Shown here one piece after another: positions 30,758-39,680 of a stretch of 55,529 nt of DNA. Positions within the stretch are counted from its first letter, which is position 1. Each line of letters starts with the position of its first letter. The notes beneath the pieces were generated by a model. The model saw nothing but the letters and a program-made list of their open reading frames with translations, had not been told where the DNA came from and did not search any database. The position numbers were made by a program, and so were the translations under genes. Origin of the DNA: Butyrivibrio sp. (GTDB lineage Bacteria > Bacillota > Clostridia > Lachnospirales > Lachnospiraceae); NCBI GenBank assembly GCA_024694565.1, contig JAILJR010000105.1, forward strand, positions 1-55,529, read 5' to 3'.

Positions 30758-31465
30758 ATGGCTAATACAGCGGCAATGCCGGTTGTGAATGAAGTTCCGG
30801 TCGCAACGATAGGCAAAAAGATTATTGAACTGAATTATCAGGAAATTTATGATCACAAGCCAAATATTTACAAGTGGACAAAAAGATTATTTGATATCGT
30901 TGCATCGTGCATTGCGCTGGTCATTTTATCGCCGATATTTCTGCTGACTGCCCTTGCAATTATTCTTGAGGACGGAGGTCCGGTGTTCTTCACCCAGCAA
31001 CGTGCAGGGAAGGACATGAAGAGCTTCAAGATCTATAAGTTCAGGAGCATGTACAAAAATGCTGAGGCTCAGTTCGAGAGGATGCAGGAGCAGAATGAAC
31101 AGACAGGACATGCCTTCAAGATCAAGGATGATCCAAGGATAACTCATGTTGGAAAGTTTATCAGAAGATATTCAATCGATGAATTACCGCAGCTCTTCAA
31201 TATAATAAAGGGAGATATGAGTATTGTCGGACCAAGACCTATCCTCACATCCCAGATGGAAGAGTGCAATGCATATGAGAAACAGAGACTTATAGTAAAA
31301 CCCGGTCTTACATGCTACTGGCAGGTATGCGGAAGAGCAAAGATCAAATGGGACAGATGGGTTGAACTGGATCTTCAGTATATTGAAGATATGGGCATGT
31401 TAAAGGATATTGAGCTTATATTCAGAACATTCCCTGCAATATTCGGACAGGATGGAGCGTATTAA
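30758..31465 (+). CDS. priming undecaprenyl-phosphate sugar transferase
   Basis: This 235-residue protein is a polyprenyl-phosphate hexose-1-phosphate transferase. It shows KRLFDIVASCIALVILSPIF as a membrane segment, then VFFTQQRAGKDMKSFKIYKF, RRYSIDELPQLFNIIKGDMS and VGPRPILTSQM. It adds the first sugar phosphate to undecaprenyl phosphate and so starts each exopolysaccharide repeat unit. A strong GAGGGGG site precedes it. It is the last gene before a terminator; no other glycosyltransferase, flippase or polymerase lies in the window. Confidence 0.93.
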   Translation: MANTAAMPVVNEVPVATIGKKIIELNYQEIYDHKPNIYKWTKRLFDIVASCIALVILSPIFLLTALAIILEDGGPVFFTQQRAGKDMKSFKIYKFRSMYKNAEAQFERMQEQNEQTGHAFKIKDDPRITHVGKFIRRYSIDELPQLFNIIKGDMSIVGPRPILTSQMEECNAYEKQRLIVKPGLTCYWQVCGRAKIKWDRWVELDLQYIEDMGMLKDIELIFRTFPAIFGQDGAY

Positions 31466-31470
31466 AATAT

Positions 31471-31505
31471 AAAAAAGGGAGCTGTGCAAATGCACAGCTC
31501 CTTTT
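31471..31505 (+). terminator. strong intrinsic terminator of the exopolysaccharide operon
   Basis: GGAGCTGTGCA and TGCACAGCTCC form a perfect stem, with A6 before it and T4 after it. It also sits near the end of the convergent permease operon. Confidence 0.9.
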
Positions 31506-31580
31506 ATGATTCTTGAAAAACCAGGTCTGACATGAAATTGTATCTATAAAACGTATGTGCGTCTGACTGTAACGCAATAA

Positions 31581-32450
31581 TCAGCCTTTTACAGCACCTT
31601 CTATCATACCTTCCATGATCTGCTTCTGAGCAATGAGGAAGAGGATTATCATCGGTATGATTGCGAGGAGAGCAGCAGCGAGGATCATGTTCCACTGTTT
31701 TACATAAGATCCTACAAATGCCTGAACTGCTACAGGAAGTGTTTTTACTGCGCCGTTCTGACCAAGCATCATTGAAGGGAGAAGATAATCGTTCCAGATC
31801 CACATTCCGTTAAGGATTGTAACGGTTGTGATAACCGGTGTAAGGAGCGGGAAGATTATCTGGAAGAAGGTCTGCTCCGGAGTGCATCCGTCAATTGAAG
31901 CAGCCTCTTCGAGGTCGAAGGGAACACCCTTTATGAATCCGTTCAAGATGAACACTGTCATGGCTCCGCCGAAACCAAGGTAAGCAAAAACAATACCGGG
32001 AACTGACTGAAGCATAGGGATTCCGATAAACTTACCAACATCTCTGAAAGTAGAGATAAGAGGAAGCATAACTACCTGGAAGGGAATGATCATTGATGCG
32101 ATGAATGTGAAGTAGATCACAAGTGACCATTTTGTCTTGTTACGGCAGATAATCCAGGCTGCCATGGATCCGAAAAGAGCAAGAAGTACGAGTGAAACAA
32201 CTGTAATGAGAGCAGAGAAACCAAATGCTGACCAGAAAAGGAAGTGTGTGTTGTTTATAACATCACCGAGGTTCTGTGTGAGCTGTGGGATGCTTGCTCC
32301 ATTAAAGCCAATTGGATTTTTTGTGATCTCTTCAGTAGGCTTGCAGGAGTTGATCACAACCAGGAAGAAGGGAAACAGTACATAAATAGCAATTATTATG
32401 GCGATGATAAGTCTTATTACAACGCTCGATGTTTTTTCTTTTGTATGCAT
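31581..32450 (-). CDS. sugar ABC transporter permease (MalG type)
   Basis: This 289-residue protein has six predicted membrane segments. It carries the permease signature EAASIDGCTPEQTFFQIIFP (the EAA loop that contacts the ATPase) near 185. The N-terminal order and WNDYLLPSMML region match MalG-type carbohydrate permeases. Its start overlaps the stop of the upstream permease by one base, so translation is coupled. The transported sugar is unknown. Confidence 0.93.
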   Translation of the reverse strand: MHTKEKTSSVVIRLIIAIIIAIYVLFPFFLVVINSCKPTEEITKNPIGFNGASIPQLTQNLGDVINNTHFLFWSAFGFSALITVVSLVLLALFGSMAAWIICRNKTKWSLVIYFTFIASMIIPFQVVMLPLISTFRDVGKFIGIPMLQSVPGIVFAYLGFGGAMTVFILNGFIKGVPFDLEEAASIDGCTPEQTFFQIIFPLLTPVITTVTILNGMWIWNDYLLPSMMLGQNGAVKTLPVAVQAFVGSYVKQWNMILAAALLAIIPMIILFLIAQKQIMEGMIEGAVKG

Positions 32451-33508
32451 TATAATTCCACCTCCTTCTTATTGGATATACGAACCTGGATTATTGATAC
32501 TGTTGCAAGGATAATGAAGAACAGTACGGCCTTTGCCTCACCAAATGAGTACTCGTTGTTGATAACTGCGGTGCTGTAGATGTTGAGTGCGAGCATTTCT
32601 GTACCGTTTGTAAGGTAGTTGCCGAGGAAATCGGGAACTGAGCCTGTACCATTTGTAAGAGCAAGGTTAACATCGAACTGTTTGAAGGCTGATGTAAGTG
32701 TAAGGAAGGTACAGATTGTGATCGTAGGTGCAATCATAGGAATCTTGATGTTGAAAAGAGTCTGCATTGGGTTTGCACCGTCGATAGCTGAAGCCTCAAG
32801 TACATCTCCGGGGATTGTGTTAAGTCCTGTGATGTAGATGAGCATGATATAACCTGCGTACTGCCAGATATATACGATAATGATGGCTAAGAAAGCCGTC
32901 TTTGTATCCGAAAGCATTGAGTAAGTGCCGGTAAACTTGGTAACAACGTTACTGAAAATGAACTGCCATATATAACCAAGAACGATACCGCCGATAAGGT
33001 TGGGCAGGAAGTAAGCTGCTCTGAAAAATCCCAGTCCCTTTATCCTTGATGTGCAAAGAAGAGCAAGAAGGAATGCTACGACATTTACAAGGATCATGTT
33101 GAAAACAACGAACAGGAATGTGATAAGTATTGACCAGAGGAAGCTTGCCTGTTTAAACATTCTCGCATAATTGGCAAAACCTACAAAACCTTTGAGCCTG
33201 ATACCATTCCAGTCTGTGAAGGAATATCCGATACCAAGAATAAGAGGAATGATAACTGTTACCAGAAATGCGAAAAGCAGTGGGAATAAAAACAGAAGAT
33301 TGATTATTGCACGGTGATACTTAAGTGTTGGGAAATAGTAGAGGCCTGCAATGAACAAGAGTACACCTATAACAATAAGCGCGCCTCTCGACGAATAAGC
33401 TGGGCCACCCTTTGCTATTGCAACACCGAGACCCCAAATGGTAAGCACAATTCCGATTATCAGGGAGGCAAAAGAAAATGTCTTTCTTCCTATTGAAAAT
33501 GTACCCAT
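32450..33508 (-). CDS. sugar ABC transporter permease (MalF type)
   Basis: This 352-residue protein has two extra N-terminal membrane helices (about 10-60) and then a MalF-like permease core (GIGYSFTDWNGIRLKGFVGF and AYFLPNLIGGIVLGYIWQF). The EAA loop is EASAIDGANPMQTLFNIKIP near 240. AAAGGGGG sets ATG 33508; an in-frame ATG six codons earlier lacks the right spacing. It pairs with the MalG-type permease and the binding protein. No ATPase gene is nearby, so a shared MsiK-type ATPase encoded elsewhere is likely. Confidence 0.93.
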   Translation of the reverse strand: MGTFSIGRKTFSFASLIIGIVLTIWGLGVAIAKGGPAYSSRGALIVIGVLLFIAGLYYFPTLKYHRAIINLLFLFPLLFAFLVTVIIPLILGIGYSFTDWNGIRLKGFVGFANYARMFKQASFLWSILITFLFVVFNMILVNVVAFLLALLCTSRIKGLGFFRAAYFLPNLIGGIVLGYIWQFIFSNVVTKFTGTYSMLSDTKTAFLAIIIVYIWQYAGYIMLIYITGLNTIPGDVLEASAIDGANPMQTLFNIKIPMIAPTITICTFLTLTSAFKQFDVNLALTNGTGSVPDFLGNYLTNGTEMLALNIYSTAVINNEYSFGEAKAVLFFIILATVSIIQVRISNKKEVEL

Positions 33509-33598
33509 AAGTAATCCCCCTTTCATGAGGTGTGAAGAAAAAAGTTAAAAGTTGGTTATGCTCTGTGTTAACCTGAGCAATGGTTAATGTTTTTTGGT

Positions 33599-33632
33599 AA
33601 AAAACGGACAGGGCACGGAGCCCTGTCCGTTT
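33599..33632 (-). terminator. attenuator between binding protein and permease genes
   Basis: On the minus strand, AAACGGACAGGGC pairs with GCCCTGTCCGTTT and is followed by T6. Such hairpins let the binding protein be made in excess of the permeases. Confidence 0.85.
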
Positions 33633-33642
33633 GCAAACTTAA

Positions 33643-35001
33643 TTACTGTGCATAGTAGTTAGAAATAACCTGAGCCATTGTAGATGTGAACTTGTCAGCA
33701 TCAAGTGTTCCCTTAGCATAATCTGCGAATACCTGGCAGGTTACGTTCTGGAGACCATCCTTCTTGAGCATTGTGTGCCAGCCTGAGAAGTTGCCTGATG
33801 TGATGTAGCTGTTCATGCTCTTGTAGAAAGGATTAACAGCTTCGTACTTGCAATCGCTGAAAGGAGATACAAGACCAGCGTCCTCAACGAGGATCTTCTG
33901 AGCTGAATCGCCTGCGCACCAGTTGAAGAATGCTTTTGCACCGTCAACGTTGCCCTCTGAATATGCTACCCAGTATGAAGGAGGACCAGCGATGATTGTG
34001 TTGATACCGTCTTCAAATGCATAAGGAGCGAAGCCGCACTCGAAAGATACATCCTCAGGTGATGTTACACACCAGTTACCCTGTGTAATGAATACATACT
34101 TGCCATCCTTGAAGCCGGCAACCTGATTGTCATATGTTCCGTCAACAAGAAGAGCGGGATCTGAATACTGGTTCATCATGCCGATGAATTCAGCGAAAGC
34201 CTTCATTCTGGCTTCATCAATCTTTCCACCGTCGTTGAGAAGATCGATGTAAGTTGTGTCGTCTGCCTTAAGACCTGCATCGAGGTACTGGCCAAATACG
34301 TGTGTTCCTGAAGACCATCCAAGGTTTGCAGGCTCTGCGCACCATCCGAATACTGCAGTGATGCCGAGCTCATCCTTCTTGGAATCAAGTGTCTCGCAGG
34401 CTTCCTTCCATGCTGCAGGAGATGTAAGAGTAGCAGGATCAACACCGGCCTGCTTAAGAAGGTCTGCATTGTATCCAAGAGCTGTAGCCTCTACAGTGTA
34501 AGGGAATCCGATTGTTCCCATTGAAGCATTGTTAAGAGCAAACTCTGTCTTTGTTGTCCACTCTTCGCCGGAAAGATCGGCAAGCATGCCATCCCATGTC
34601 TCAGCCTGGTTAGCCTCGATTACGAAGATGTCAGGCATGTTGTCGGCCTGATACATTTTCTTGAGCTCGTCAGATGCATTTGTGTCACCACCGATAGTCT
34701 CAACTGTAAGAGTATTGCCTGTCTCCTCGAGATACTTAGCTGCAAGAGCCTGCATCTGATCATTGATCTCAGGCTTACCATTGAGAAGTCTTACAGGATC
34801 AAATGATCCGCCGGCTGCCTCTGCGCTTCCTGCATCAGCCTGAGCATTGTCGGCCGGAGCGTCAGTCTTGGTCTCTGTTGTAGCCTCTGTTGTTGTGTTG
34901 TCAGATGTTGTTGCTGCGGGTGCGCTGCCTGACTCGCCACAAGCTGCGAGTGAAGCTACCATCGTTCCTGCAAGAAGTACTGACATCAGTTTCTTTTTCA
35001 T
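33643..35001 (-). CDS. extracellular sugar-binding lipoprotein (family 1 SBP)
   Basis: This 452-residue lipoprotein has a lipobox SLAAC at Cys 21 and a Thr/Ala/Glu-rich linker (about 30-70). A two-lobe solute-binding fold follows, with LKKMYQADNMPDIFVIEANQ and GFPYTVEATALGYNADLLKQ. It binds an oligosaccharide outside the cell and hands it to the permeases. AAAGGAGG precedes ATG 35001. A hairpin downstream separates it from the permeases. The neighbouring GH13_18 and GH5 genes suggest a glucoside substrate; this is inference. Confidence 0.92.
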   Translation of the reverse strand: MKKKLMSVLLAGTMVASLAACGESGSAPAATTSDNTTTEATTETKTDAPADNAQADAGSAEAAGGSFDPVRLLNGKPEINDQMQALAAKYLEETGNTLTVETIGGDTNASDELKKMYQADNMPDIFVIEANQAETWDGMLADLSGEEWTTKTEFALNNASMGTIGFPYTVEATALGYNADLLKQAGVDPATLTSPAAWKEACETLDSKKDELGITAVFGWCAEPANLGWSSGTHVFGQYLDAGLKADDTTYIDLLNDGGKIDEARMKAFAEFIGMMNQYSDPALLVDGTYDNQVAGFKDGKYVFITQGNWCVTSPEDVSFECGFAPYAFEDGINTIIAGPPSYWVAYSEGNVDGAKAFFNWCAGDSAQKILVEDAGLVSPFSDCKYEAVNPFYKSMNSYITSGNFSGWHTMLKKDGLQNVTCQVFADYAKGTLDADKFTSTMAQVISNYYAQ

Positions 35002-35060
35002 TGAATTTCCTCCTTTTGTGCAATGTGCCATAACTTACTTATTTTTTGGCGGTTACTTTT

Positions 35061-35113
35061 GCGCATAAGTTGTACGCTAAATACAAAATATCACAATGAT
35101 TGATAAATTTCAA
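35061..35113 (-). promoter_or_regulatory. promoter and operator-like word before the binding-protein gene
   Basis: On the minus strand TTGAAA (35113-35108), 17 nt and TATTTT (35090-35085) form a promoter. The word GCGCATAAG lies just downstream (35061-35069) and recurs at 35262-35270. These are candidate binding sites for the LacI-type protein next door. Confidence 0.5.
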
Positions 35114-35210
35114 GCCATTTATCAAAAAAAACTTGGGCGAAATCGGCATGAATAGTGGAAAAGTGCGGTATTTGCTGAACTTAATCGTTATCGATATTTT
35201 ATTAAAAAAC

Positions 35211-35226
35211 AATAAAACGTTTATAA
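35211..35226. promoter_or_regulatory. LacI/CcpA-type operator candidate
   Basis: AATAAAACGTTTATAA is a near-palindrome with the central CG typical of LacI-family and cre operators. It lies between the lacI terminator and the binding-protein promoter. Confidence 0.45.
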
Positions 35227-35242
35227 AATTAACAGGGAAACA

Positions 35243-35282
35243 TAAAAAATGACCAACTTACGCGCATAAGCTTAAGTTGGTC
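35243..35282 (-). terminator. terminator of the LacI-family gene
   Basis: Perfect 10-bp arms GACCAACTTA (35251-35260) and TAAGTTGGTC (35273-35282) are followed, on the minus strand, by a T6 run. The loop contains the GCGCATAAG word. Confidence 0.85.
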
Positions 35283-35305
35283 AAGTTGAACAATGTGATA
35301 TATAG

Positions 35306-36322
35306 TTATTTGTTTATGTTTTTGACAGTATCACGGATTACAAGGTGTGCAGGCAGTTTTATCTGATTGGGAGTCTTCTGTCCGGAGAGCTGTTTCAGAA
35401 GAGTGGCGGCAGCGGTGACACCCTTTGCCTTTACGTCCTGATGTACGGTTGTGAGTGCAGGTCTGTGAAGCTGTCCCAGCATGTTGTCGTCAAATCCGAC
35501 AATGGAGATGTCTTCTGGAACTGAAATACCTCTGTCGGTCAGGGCGGCAATAAGTGTTACTGCATAAAGATCTGATACACACATGATGGCAGTAAATTCA
35601 TCGGAGCGTCCACATATTTCGTCAAGGCTTTCTTCTATCTCATCGGCCCGGGGTTTGATCTTCAGGAAATTGGTGCTGCTGAACCTGATCCTGGCATCTT
35701 TCAGTGCTTTTTTATATCCGTTGAATCTTGCAAGATCTACACCATTCATGTTGTCTGAGAGGAAAGCAATTTTTCTGTGTCCCTGAGATATGAGGTAATT
35801 TGCCATATCGTAGGTACCCTGTTCATCATCGAGTCCGATGTTGGTGAAGTGTTTGAGACCTTCGATGGAGTAGGTATCTATACAGACGATTGGCTTTTTG
35901 TACTTTTCACTCACTCTTATGCCGTCATCGTTGAGCATACCAAAGAGGATAAGTCCGTCGACGTTCCAGGTGGAAACATGTCTCATTATCTCATCTGTGT
36001 CGCTTGAGATGTACAGCATCATAAAGTAGCCGGCATTTCTGATTGTTTCTTCGACTCCGCCAATGAGAACAGATACGAAAGGATCCATTATCAGGTTTTC
36101 ATATTTGTCGGCTCTCGCCTTTAACGCAAGACCAATTATCTTGGACTCGTTCTGCGCAAGGTTGCGGGCGCTGATGTTTGGTACGTAATCAACTTTTTTC
36201 AAAAAGTCCTGTACCTTTTTCTTGGTCTCATCTGATACCTCACCGGTTTTTCCGTGTATTACATTTGAGACGGTGGTGGTGCTCATATTAAGTTGTTTTG
36301 CAATTTCTTTAATCGTGATCAT
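35306..36322 (-). CDS. LacI-family transcriptional regulator
   Basis: This 338-residue protein starts with the LacI HTH ITIKEIAKQLNMSTTTVSNV and hinge RNLAQ, followed by a two-lobe sugar-binding domain (about 60-335). It contains DGLILFGML, SQGHRKIAFLSDN and VPEDISIVGFDDN. It should repress the transporter and the GH13_18 genes until the sugar or its phosphate is present. It lies between the minus-strand transporter operon and the plus-strand kinase/phosphorylase pair, a typical place for a local regulator. Confidence 0.95.
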   Translation of the reverse strand: MITIKEIAKQLNMSTTTVSNVIHGKTGEVSDETKKKVQDFLKKVDYVPNISARNLAQNESKIIGLALKARADKYENLIMDPFVSVLIGGVEETIRNAGYFMMLYISSDTDEIMRHVSTWNVDGLILFGMLNDDGIRVSEKYKKPIVCIDTYSIEGLKHFTNIGLDDEQGTYDMANYLISQGHRKIAFLSDNMNGVDLARFNGYKKALKDARIRFSSTNFLKIKPRADEIEESLDEICGRSDEFTAIMCVSDLYAVTLIAALTDRGISVPEDISIVGFDDNMLGQLHRPALTTVHQDVKAKGVTAAATLLKQLSGQKTPNQIKLPAHLVIRDTVKNINK

Positions 36323-36394
36323 GGTTATTTTGGTCTTTACAAAAAAATGATGTTGTTGTATCTTTGTTCACAAAATAACACGGCACAATACATG

Positions 36395-36424
36395 TTGACA
36401 AGCTTTAAAGTGATAAATTTTAAA
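36395..36424 (+). promoter_or_regulatory. weak promoter candidate for the kinase gene
   Basis: TTGACA (36395-36400) is followed after 18 nt by TTTAAA. The -10 box is poor. Confidence 0.35.
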
Positions 36425-36513
36425 AACGGAAACATGTAGATGTGCTAAAACCCGCATGAATACTGGTTTCTTGGCGGTGGCTGGGAAAATGCAATTTTAT
36501 GATAAGGAGTAAT

Positions 36514-37491
36514 ATGAATACAAAATATAACAAAATCACTGATTCGGGTAATGTGGAAGAGATGCTTTCAAAGGCAGAGGAGAGAGTAAAGGATCTGATG
36601 ATCCCGGAGGGAATCCCACACGGCGATATGCCGGGAGACAAGATTGAGATCGGTGAGAGCCATATTGCCAAGGCAAGGACAATCTTTCCTCATCTTGTAA
36701 AGAATCTTAAGGAAGTAATGGAAAAGAATCCCTATAACAGAGCGGTGATAGCAGTCTGCGGCGGATCAGGCGTTGGAAAATCCGAGATTGCGTCACTTTT
36801 GTCATATCTTCTTGAGCAGGCCGGAATTGGCAGCTACACAATGTCAGGGGACAACTATCCCCACAGGATTCCTATGTACAATGATGCCGAGAGACTTCAT
36901 ACATTCAGGAAATGCGGTATCAGGGGTATGGTTGACGGTGGTGTCATGAATTCTGAAAATGCTGAAAAGATAAGGGAATATCAGAGGGAAGAAACTGATG
37001 CTGACAAGGCGCACTTAAGTACTGACAGCTGGTTTAAATACTACTTTGAGGCAGGTTCAAAAGGGCTCTCAGAGTATCTTGGAACTCCGAATGAGACAGA
37101 CTTTGCGGAGGTTGATCAGATTATGAAGGCCTTCAAGGATGGAGCTGACAGTCTCTGGCTTAAGAGAATGGGAAGGGATGAGGCTTCATTGTGGTATGAC
37201 GAGATTGATATGTCAGAGAAGAGGGTTCTTATAGTTGAGTGGACACATGGCAACAGCGACTATATGAGCCAGGTGGATATACCGATTCTTCTTAACAGCA
37301 CTCCTTTGGAGACGCTCGAGCACAGAAGGTCAAGAAACAGGGACGGAAAACTTGACAGTCCATTCACTATGCTTGTTCTTGAGCTTGAGCAGAAAAAGCT
37401 GATTGACCAGGCTCACAAGGCGAAGATAATAATCTCTAAAGCAGGGGAGATTATCAGCTACGACGAGTTCAAAAAGCTTATGTCTGAATGA
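36514..37491 (+). CDS. P-loop kinase of the uridine-kinase/adenylylsulfate-kinase-like group
   Basis: This 325-residue protein has Walker A CGGSGVGKSE near 82-91, followed by a DNYPHR segment that resembles the substrate loop of uridine or phosphoribulokinase-type enzymes. EWTHGNSDYM comes later. Relatives are annotated as adenylylsulfate kinases, but no sulfur genes are nearby. Pairing with a GH13_18 enzyme suggests that it phosphorylates a product of that enzyme; this is inference. AAGGAG sets ATG 36514. The next gene follows after about 95 bases. Confidence 0.7.
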   Translation: MNTKYNKITDSGNVEEMLSKAEERVKDLMIPEGIPHGDMPGDKIEIGESHIAKARTIFPHLVKNLKEVMEKNPYNRAVIAVCGGSGVGKSEIASLLSYLLEQAGIGSYTMSGDNYPHRIPMYNDAERLHTFRKCGIRGMVDGGVMNSENAEKIREYQREETDADKAHLSTDSWFKYYFEAGSKGLSEYLGTPNETDFAEVDQIMKAFKDGADSLWLKRMGRDEASLWYDEIDMSEKRVLIVEWTHGNSDYMSQVDIPILLNSTPLETLEHRRSRNRDGKLDSPFTMLVLELEQKKLIDQAHKAKIIISKAGEIISYDEFKKLMSE

Positions 37492-37586
37492 GAAGCAGTG
37501 ACCTGATAATATGATGCAGCGTTCCGGTATCCGCAGGAGGCCGGAATAATTCAGACACAAACTGTCGTTTACAGAGGAGGATAATA

Positions 37587-39242
37587 ATGAGTAACTATGT
37601 TGACAACGGCCCAATGCTGAATGCCTATCCCGACAGCATGGGCGGAACTATGAAGGATATCACAAAGGTCCTTTCGAAGGATGAGTTTAAGGATACTTTT
37701 CAGTCTTTTTATATTCTGCCTAGTATATTCAATACAGATCTGGACAGAGGCTTTTCGGTCATCGATTACAGCATTAATGAGCAGATGGCTGCCAAAGAGG
37801 ATATAGACAGGCTTGGGGAGCTTGGGATTGATCTTAAGCTGGACTTTATTCTGAACCATGCTTCGGTTCTTTCGCCGCAGTTTCAGGATCTTATAAAGAA
37901 CGGAGAAAACTCAAAATATGCAGATTTCTTTATTAACTGGAACAAGTTCTGGGAAGGCTATGGGGAAATGACCCCCGAGGGTTACATCCAGCCAAAGGAA
38001 GAGTACATAAAGGACATGTTCTTCAGAAAGCCCGGACTTCCGATACTTATGGTCAGAATGCCTGACGGAAAAGATGTTCCATACTGGAATACCTTCTATC
38101 AGGAGGTTCAGTACAAGAGACCTGACGTACAGGATCTGATGGACAGAATGAGCATCCAGTATCTCTCCGCGCAGAAGCTTTCAGAGCGTATCTGCAAAGA
38201 GCTTGATGAGGGCAAAAAGCCATCAGAGATAGATTTTACCGGCTTTGAAAAGTACAGGGATGAGTGCATTGAGCTTCTTGAGTCAGGCAGAAGATACCTT
38301 GGACAGATGGACCTGAATATCAAGTCTGACCTCGTATGGGAGCACTACCGCAATACACTTAATGCACTGGCTGGCTATGGCGCCAGGATCGTGCGCCTGG
38401 ATGCCTTTGCATATGCACCCAAGGAACCCGGCAGGAAAAACTTCCTGAATGAGCCTGACACCTGGGATGTGCTTGAGAGGGTCAAAAAGCTTGCTGATGA
38501 GTTTGGTGTATCACTCCTTCCCGAAATTCATGCAAGCTACAGCGAAAAGATATATGAAACAGTAGCGAATAAGGGCTATATGACCTATGACTTCTTCCTT
38601 CCCGGACTTCTCATCTATGCTATTGAGAGCAGAAACGGCGAAGTGCTCAAAAACTGGGCACAGGAGCTCTGTGACAAGAATATAAGAGTAGTGAACATGC
38701 TTGGCTGTCATGACGGAATTCCGCTTCTTGACCTGAAGGGAATCCTTCCTGAGGAAGACATACAGAACATGATCGACACTATAGTTGGAAGAGGTGGATT
38801 TGTAAAGGATCTCCACGGCGCTAAAAATATGTACTATCAGGTAAATGCCACATATTACAGCGCTCTCGGAGATGATGACAAAAAGATGCTCTTTGCAAGA
38901 GCCATCCAGATGTTCATGCCCGGAAAGCCACAGATATGGTACCTCGACCTGTTTGCCGGAAAGAACGACCACGAAGCCGTAAAGCGTGCCGGAGCCGGCG
39001 GCCACAAGGAAATAAACAGAACCAACCTCACCATGGAGCAGATGGAAGAAGCTCTTGAGAAGGACGTAGTAAAGAAACAGCTTGAACTCCTCAGATTCAG
39101 AAACACGAATCCCGCCTTCGGCTTTAACTCAAAGCTCACAGTAAACTGGGAAGGCTCAGTCCTTTCATTCACCTGGGAGAACAACAAAAACACAGCAAGC
39201 CTCCATGCAGACTTCTCCACCTACACCTACACAATAGATTAA
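37587..39242 (+). CDS. GH13_18 sucrose-phosphorylase-like enzyme, variant active site
   Basis: This 551-residue protein has the GH13_18 layout of sucrose phosphorylases. The nucleophile Asp is in RIVRLDAFAYAPKEPG (D272), the acid/base Glu in LLPEIHASY (E313) and the transition-state His-Asp in GCHDGIPLLD (H375, D376). NATYYSALGDDDKK matches the family closely. Where sucrose phosphorylases read DTHDGIGV, this enzyme reads GCHDGIPL, so the acceptor may not be fructose. Relatives act on sucrose 6'-phosphate, glucosylglycerate or glucosylglycerol. AGAGGAGG precedes the start. It would release glucose 1-phosphate in the cytoplasm. Confidence 0.85.
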   Translation: MSNYVDNGPMLNAYPDSMGGTMKDITKVLSKDEFKDTFQSFYILPSIFNTDLDRGFSVIDYSINEQMAAKEDIDRLGELGIDLKLDFILNHASVLSPQFQDLIKNGENSKYADFFINWNKFWEGYGEMTPEGYIQPKEEYIKDMFFRKPGLPILMVRMPDGKDVPYWNTFYQEVQYKRPDVQDLMDRMSIQYLSAQKLSERICKELDEGKKPSEIDFTGFEKYRDECIELLESGRRYLGQMDLNIKSDLVWEHYRNTLNALAGYGARIVRLDAFAYAPKEPGRKNFLNEPDTWDVLERVKKLADEFGVSLLPEIHASYSEKIYETVANKGYMTYDFFLPGLLIYAIESRNGEVLKNWAQELCDKNIRVVNMLGCHDGIPLLDLKGILPEEDIQNMIDTIVGRGGFVKDLHGAKNMYYQVNATYYSALGDDDKKMLFARAIQMFMPGKPQIWYLDLFAGKNDHEAVKRAGAGGHKEINRTNLTMEQMEEALEKDVVKKQLELLRFRNTNPAFGFNSKLTVNWEGSVLSFTWENNKNTASLHADFSTYTYTID

Positions 39243-39262
39243 AAATCTAACATTTTGACATA

Positions 39263-39296
39263 AGATGCACCCGCATAAACGCAGGTGCATCTTTTT
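39263..39296 (+). terminator. intrinsic terminator after the GH13_18 gene
   Basis: AGATGCACC and GGTGCATCT pair around a short loop, followed by T5. Confidence 0.88.
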
Positions 39297-39370
39297 GTGC
39301 AACAATAGGGCCTTTAGTCCGGGCAGTCAAATGAACCGTTCTTCTTACTGTTAAATCGGGACAACGTAGA

Positions 39371-39564
39371 TACAATTCAGTTGCCAGCCAGCCGGAGCGG
39401 GCCAGAGCAAGTGAAAGGCTGAGCCGGGTGCCTTGAAAAACGTCGGTACTTAGCGCACGTACTTTGGGCGCTTAGTACCGCTACGTTTTTCACGGAGCGA
39501 AAGCGTCACCCCGGGCAGACTTACACTTGCGTCGGCCTGCTCCGGCTGGCTGGCAACTGAATTG
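39371..39564 (+). repeat. family B repeat, full copy B2
   Basis: A 194-nt nested palindrome in the same orientation as copy B1. The outer arm reads GCCGGAGCGGG against CCTGCTCCGGC, while B1 has GCCGGGGCGGG and CCTGCCCCGGC: both sides changed together. The central stem GGTACTTAGCGC/GCGCTTAGTACC also differs from B1 in a compensating way. Confidence 0.9.
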
Positions 39565-39680
39565 CCCAACTTGTCCGCCCCTAAAATAGAATATTTTATA
39601 GAATGTTTATGTGCTTTTTTACGATAAATTAGGTATAATTTATTGTGTAGAGCTATTTTTGCTTTAAGGGGGGTATTGTT

